Origin: Phylloscopus collybita
Taxonomy: Eukaryota > Chordata > Aves > Passeriformes > Phylloscopidae
Assembly (NCBI GenBank): GCA_027886175.1
Contig: JAJNNQ010000028.1
Coordinates: 2,561,001-2,625,000, forward strand
Direction: 5' to 3'
Length of the DNA stretch: 64,000 nt
The notes below the pieces were generated by a model that did not search any database, was not told where the DNA came from, and worked only from the letters and a program-made list of their open reading frames with translations. Below, one piece after another: positions 50,826 to 64,000 of the stretch. The first letter of the stretch is position 1; the number at the start of each line of letters is the position of its first letter. Both the position numbers and the translations under genes were made by a program.

Positions 50826-52905
50826 TTAAACACTTGGAGCTCCCTGAGCATTAAATAAAAATAAAAAAAAAGTGAACGGAGCAGGGAGATGGGGGGGGGG
50901 GGGGAATAAAGTGATTAATTTGCTTAATGAACATCCTGGGTGCATTTATTGCTCTGGGTGGGAGCTTCACTTGGGCTCCTCCCTCCCTACCTGATCCCTG
51001 CTCCACCCTCACTCCCCCATAACCCGAATTGTTCCATCCCAGGATAAAAATATCCCATTTTCCCCCCCTGGTTTTGGCCAGGCTGGGCTCCATTGGCTGT
51101 GCCCCCCTCCACGTCACCATTCCAGCCTTATCTCCATGGCTGGGAATTCCTGGAGACCAATCCAAGCCCTGCCTTCCCCTGACAGCCCCGGGTGGAGGAG
51201 GATGCCAGCAAATCCCAGAGCTGCTGGGCTTTGGAATTCAAATCAGGTTCAAGGAAAGGCCTCTCCTCACTGCCAGGGCTGGGATTTCTCCTGAACTGCT
51301 CGGGTTTGTCACTGCTCAGCAGCACCTCGGGATCATCACCTGCACGTTTCCACCCCCCTGGAAGCAGAAAACATCTCCTGAAATAGGAATTCACTCACGT
51401 TTCTTCTCTTCTTGGGCTTCTGTCCTGTGAATGCCAGCTCCTGATCTGCAGGGGAGTGGGACAGCCAGCACCCTTTTCAGGGGATTGTGCCAGCTTTTGC
51501 CTTTTGAAATTCCATACTGGCTGCCCAGCAGCCAAACCCAGTGAGTCACGGCAGCAGCCCGGATTTGAGGGAGAAAACTTGCAGAAATCACCAAAAAAAA
51601 ATATACAGCCTGGGAGCTCTGTGGCCTGGGTGTGGATCCATTTTATCCCTAAAAAGCTTCAGAGTGCCTCCCTTGGAGCTTCCAGCCTTGCAATGAAGCA
51701 AAGTTATCACGAAATCCAAACGCTTTCTGCTCTCTGCTGGTCTCAAGAGACCCTCAGCCTCCAGGTTAAACACAGCACCAGTAACAAACCAGTTGGGTTT
51801 TCCAGCTGCTTTCCCAGTCCCTCCTGGCCGTGGTGGGGGATCTGCAGCTTCAGCACCTCAGACAGCAGCACCGACGTGTCCCCAACGCCACCCTCAGGGG
51901 ACAAAGCCACCTCCTGCTGGCACGGGAGGGACTTTTCCACGCTTGTCCTCACAGGCACCGCTACTCCCTGAGCTGTGGCAGGCGCGGGGAGAGGAACCCG
52001 GCAGAGCAGCAGAAACTTTGATCCCTTTCCAAGGCTTTTGAGGATTCTGTCAAGCAGCCAAATGTTTGGAGTGTGTTGTGTTTGTTAATAAATAAAAGTG
52101 TTCGCAGCAAGCAGCCACCTGGCTTTGGACTTTTTTTTTTTTTTTATTCCTCCTCCCTCCGGTTCCACTTTCATCCTCAAATGTTATTTCACGCTTTCTC
52201 CCCGTTCCGCTCTGCTCTGAACAGTTTATTCTACTCAAAAGCTCAAAAACAAGATGAATTCAGTCTCTCTGCAGAAGTGGTGACTCCTATGTTCTCTGGA
52301 CTTGTTTTTCCCCCTCCTTTTGCTGCACAATATTCCCAGGACAAGGATGTTTTCCAGTTTCCATCTTTTCAGCCCACCAGCTGCAGATCTGGTACACGTT
52401 GTTTCAGGCCAGGCTTGATCCTACACCGAAAGCAAGAATATAAAATCAAAGTTATTTATAAGAAAAGATGCATATTTGAATCTTAACGCAGTAGGGGAAG
52501 AGGGGCCGAATATCCAGCCTTTCCCAACACACAGAAGTTCTCCTAAAAGGGAATTATTGTGCACTGATCGAATGCAATGAGAGTAAATCCAAAGTTTTCT
52601 GTTTATTTAAAGGTAGAAATGTGGTGCTCCCTTCTCTACACAACTCTGACCTGGGAGAATCCCCAGTCCAGCACACAGAGCAGCTCAGCTTTCACTCAGG
52701 GCTGTAGGGTATTACAGGAGTGACAGGAATTATAGCTGGAGCAGCTATTACTCTAATTCCCCATCCTTAATTCCCACTTAACCCCCTGTGTCCCTCCCGT
52801 CAGTTCCAACAGGAGCAGGCAGAGCTGGCAGCTCATGGTGGGCGCCGGGCATGAAGTGACCCCACTGTCCCCACAGGGTCACCCCCCACAGCCCCCCCAT
52901 CCCCT
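50826..52905. other. COMP-UPF1 intergenic, right part
   Basis: Contains a G14 run (50891-50904) and an AATAAATAAAA on the plus strand near 52088 without an upstream gene to use it. No gene seen. Confidence 0.5.
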
Positions 52906-53147
52906 CACGAGTGTCCAGGGCCACCACATCCCCCTCAGAGTGACCTGTCCACCACCTCAGCCCCACACGAGTGTCCAGGGCCACCACATCCCCCTCAGAG
53001 TGACCTGTCCACCACCTCAGCCCCTCACGAGTGTCCAGGGTCACCACATCCCCCTCAGAGTGACCTCTCCACCACCTCAGCCCCTCACGAGTGTCCAGGG
53101 TCACCACATCCCCCTCAGAGTGACCTCTCCACCACCCCAGCCCCCGC
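52906..53147. repeat. 60-bp tandem repeat, 4 copies, upstream of UPF1
   Basis: cacgagtgtccagggccacc recurs exactly every 60 bp, with ctcagagtgacctgtccacc between. Ends at the first CCAAT module. Confidence 0.93.
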
Positions 53148-53149
53148 CC

Positions 53150-53590
53150 CTCACCTCGATGTCCCATTGGCTGCCACAGCCATCACTCAGATCCAGACCC
53201 CCCCCCATCACTTAATCTCAAGAACCCACTGGCTCCCAGAGGCGTCAATCAAAGCTAAACCCCGCCCACAACGTGTGTGATGGTGGGTGGGCCGTGCAAC
53301 CCCCCAGCCCTCTCGGCCTCATTGGCTGCTACATCTGTCACTCAGAATCAAAGCCGCCCCTCCCCGTGTGTGTGGGAGCGCTTCCCCCCTCCTCAGGCGG
53401 CTCTGGACACCCCCCACCCTCTCCTAACGCTTATCTCGATGGCCCATTGGCCGCCACACCCATCACTCAGGGCCAAACCCCGCCCCTTCCCACCGCGTGC
53501 AGCTGGCGGGCGAGGCGCGCGCCCCCTCACCTCAAGAACCCATTGGCTGCCGCACCCGTCACTCAGAGCCAAGCCCCGCCCCTCCCCCAT
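53150..53590 (+). promoter_or_regulatory. UPF1: UPF1 upstream promoter: five diverged inverted-CCAAT/GC-box modules
   Basis: Cores at 53166, 53226, 53321, 53446 and 53542: four read CATTGGC (inverted CCAAT) and the second reads cCACTGGC. Each is followed within about 15-20 bp by a TCACTCAG- or TCAATCAA-like box; the last four are then followed by an (A)AACC/AAGCC-CCGCCC GC box. Spacing is 60-125 bp. NF-Y and Sp1 binding is inferred from the motifs. Confidence 0.6.
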
Positions 53591-54065
53591 GAGGGCTGTG
53601 GGGCGGGCACCGCGCCCCCTGGCGGCCCTTGCCAGTCCCTCGTACGTGCTGCGTGTGCGTCACCCCCGCCCCGCCCCCCCCCCCCTCCGCCTCGCCGTCC
53701 CCTCCCGCGCGCGCGCGCTGCCGTCGGCGCGTCCCCCGCGCGCGCTCCGCGTCACCGCTCACGGGCCTGGCGCGCGGCGGCCGCGGCCGGACGGACACTC
53801 GGACCCGGCCGGACACTCGGACGCGGCGCCGCTCCTCTCCCTTCTCCCGCCCGTTGGCTCCGGGGCCGCCCGGCGAGCCGGCCCGAGCGCGGCGGCGGCG
53901 GCGGCGGGTTCGTTTTTGTGTGTGGGGGGGGCGCGCGGCCTGGTGCGCGCGGCGGATCCCGCCGCTCGCGTAGCGCGGCCGCCCGGGCTCGCTGAGGGGG
54001 AGGCCCGGGGTGGTGGTGGGGGGGGGCGGGAGCGAAAGCTCCCGGCTAGAGGAAGCGCCGCCGCC

Positions 54066-63880
<9,815 letters not shown>

Positions 63881-64000
63881 TGAGGGTTTTTGAACACAAA
63901 AAAAAAAAGAAAAAAATTTGTCTTGCTTTGGAACCCATCAGAAACTCAGTGTGTGGTGAACAACTGCTTCAGAGAGGCTGGAAATGGAATTAATGGCATA

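Noticed and set aside
52080..52110. AATAAATAAAAG as the 3' end of an unseen gene
   Set aside because: No exon or coding signal precedes it on the plus strand.

Overview
The window is vertebrate nuclear DNA, almost certainly from a bird. It carries three spliced protein-coding genes in the order CRTC1 (+, 3' half), COMP (-, complete) and UPF1 (+, 5' part). This is the order and orientation known from human 19p13.11, and the chicken orthologues lie on microchromosome 28. Bird origin is inferred from about a dozen fragments resembling avian CR1 LINE 3' ends, from short introns and from a very high tandem-repeat load. I cannot name the species. There are no bacterial-type operons, CRISPR arrays, tRNAs or rRNAs.

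Layout. 1-21035: the last seven coding exons of CRTC1 (581-15952) and a 3'UTR of about 5 kb ending at an AATAAA near 21014. 21300-35865: COMP on the minus strand, 19 coding exons giving a 764-residue secreted protein. It meets CRTC1 tail-to-tail, with only about 0.3 kb between their poly(A) signals. 35866-53150: an intergenic interval of about 17 kb with no gene I can support. It holds CR1 fragments, simple repeats and two candidate regulatory patches. 53150-54066: the UPF1 promoter, with repeated inverted CCAAT/GC-box modules running into a CpG island. 54066-64000: UPF1 exons 1-9, leaving the window before the helicase motor.

Reconstruction. Exon limits were set by hand from AG/GT splice sites, phase continuity and recognised protein sequence. 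All 35 coding exons join in frame, so CRTC1, COMP and UPF1 look intact over the parts present. The genes are not a pathway: CRTC1 is a CREB coactivator, COMP a cartilage matrix pentamer and UPF1 the central nonsense-mediated-decay helicase.

The most unusual content is non-coding. There are many tandem arrays in introns, in the CRTC1 3'UTR and upstream of UPF1. Several show higher-order structure: trimers of 47-48 bp and of 38-39 bp, a 32-bp array alternating by one base, and a 257-bp block duplication in a C-rich 22-bp array. Most long open reading frames here are translations of these arrays. I found no previously undescribed gene system. The best leads are the modular UPF1 promoter, the six-fold NAG splice acceptor of COMP exon 2, a SOX9-dimer-like site upstream of COMP, and the lack of the UPF1 long-loop splice option.
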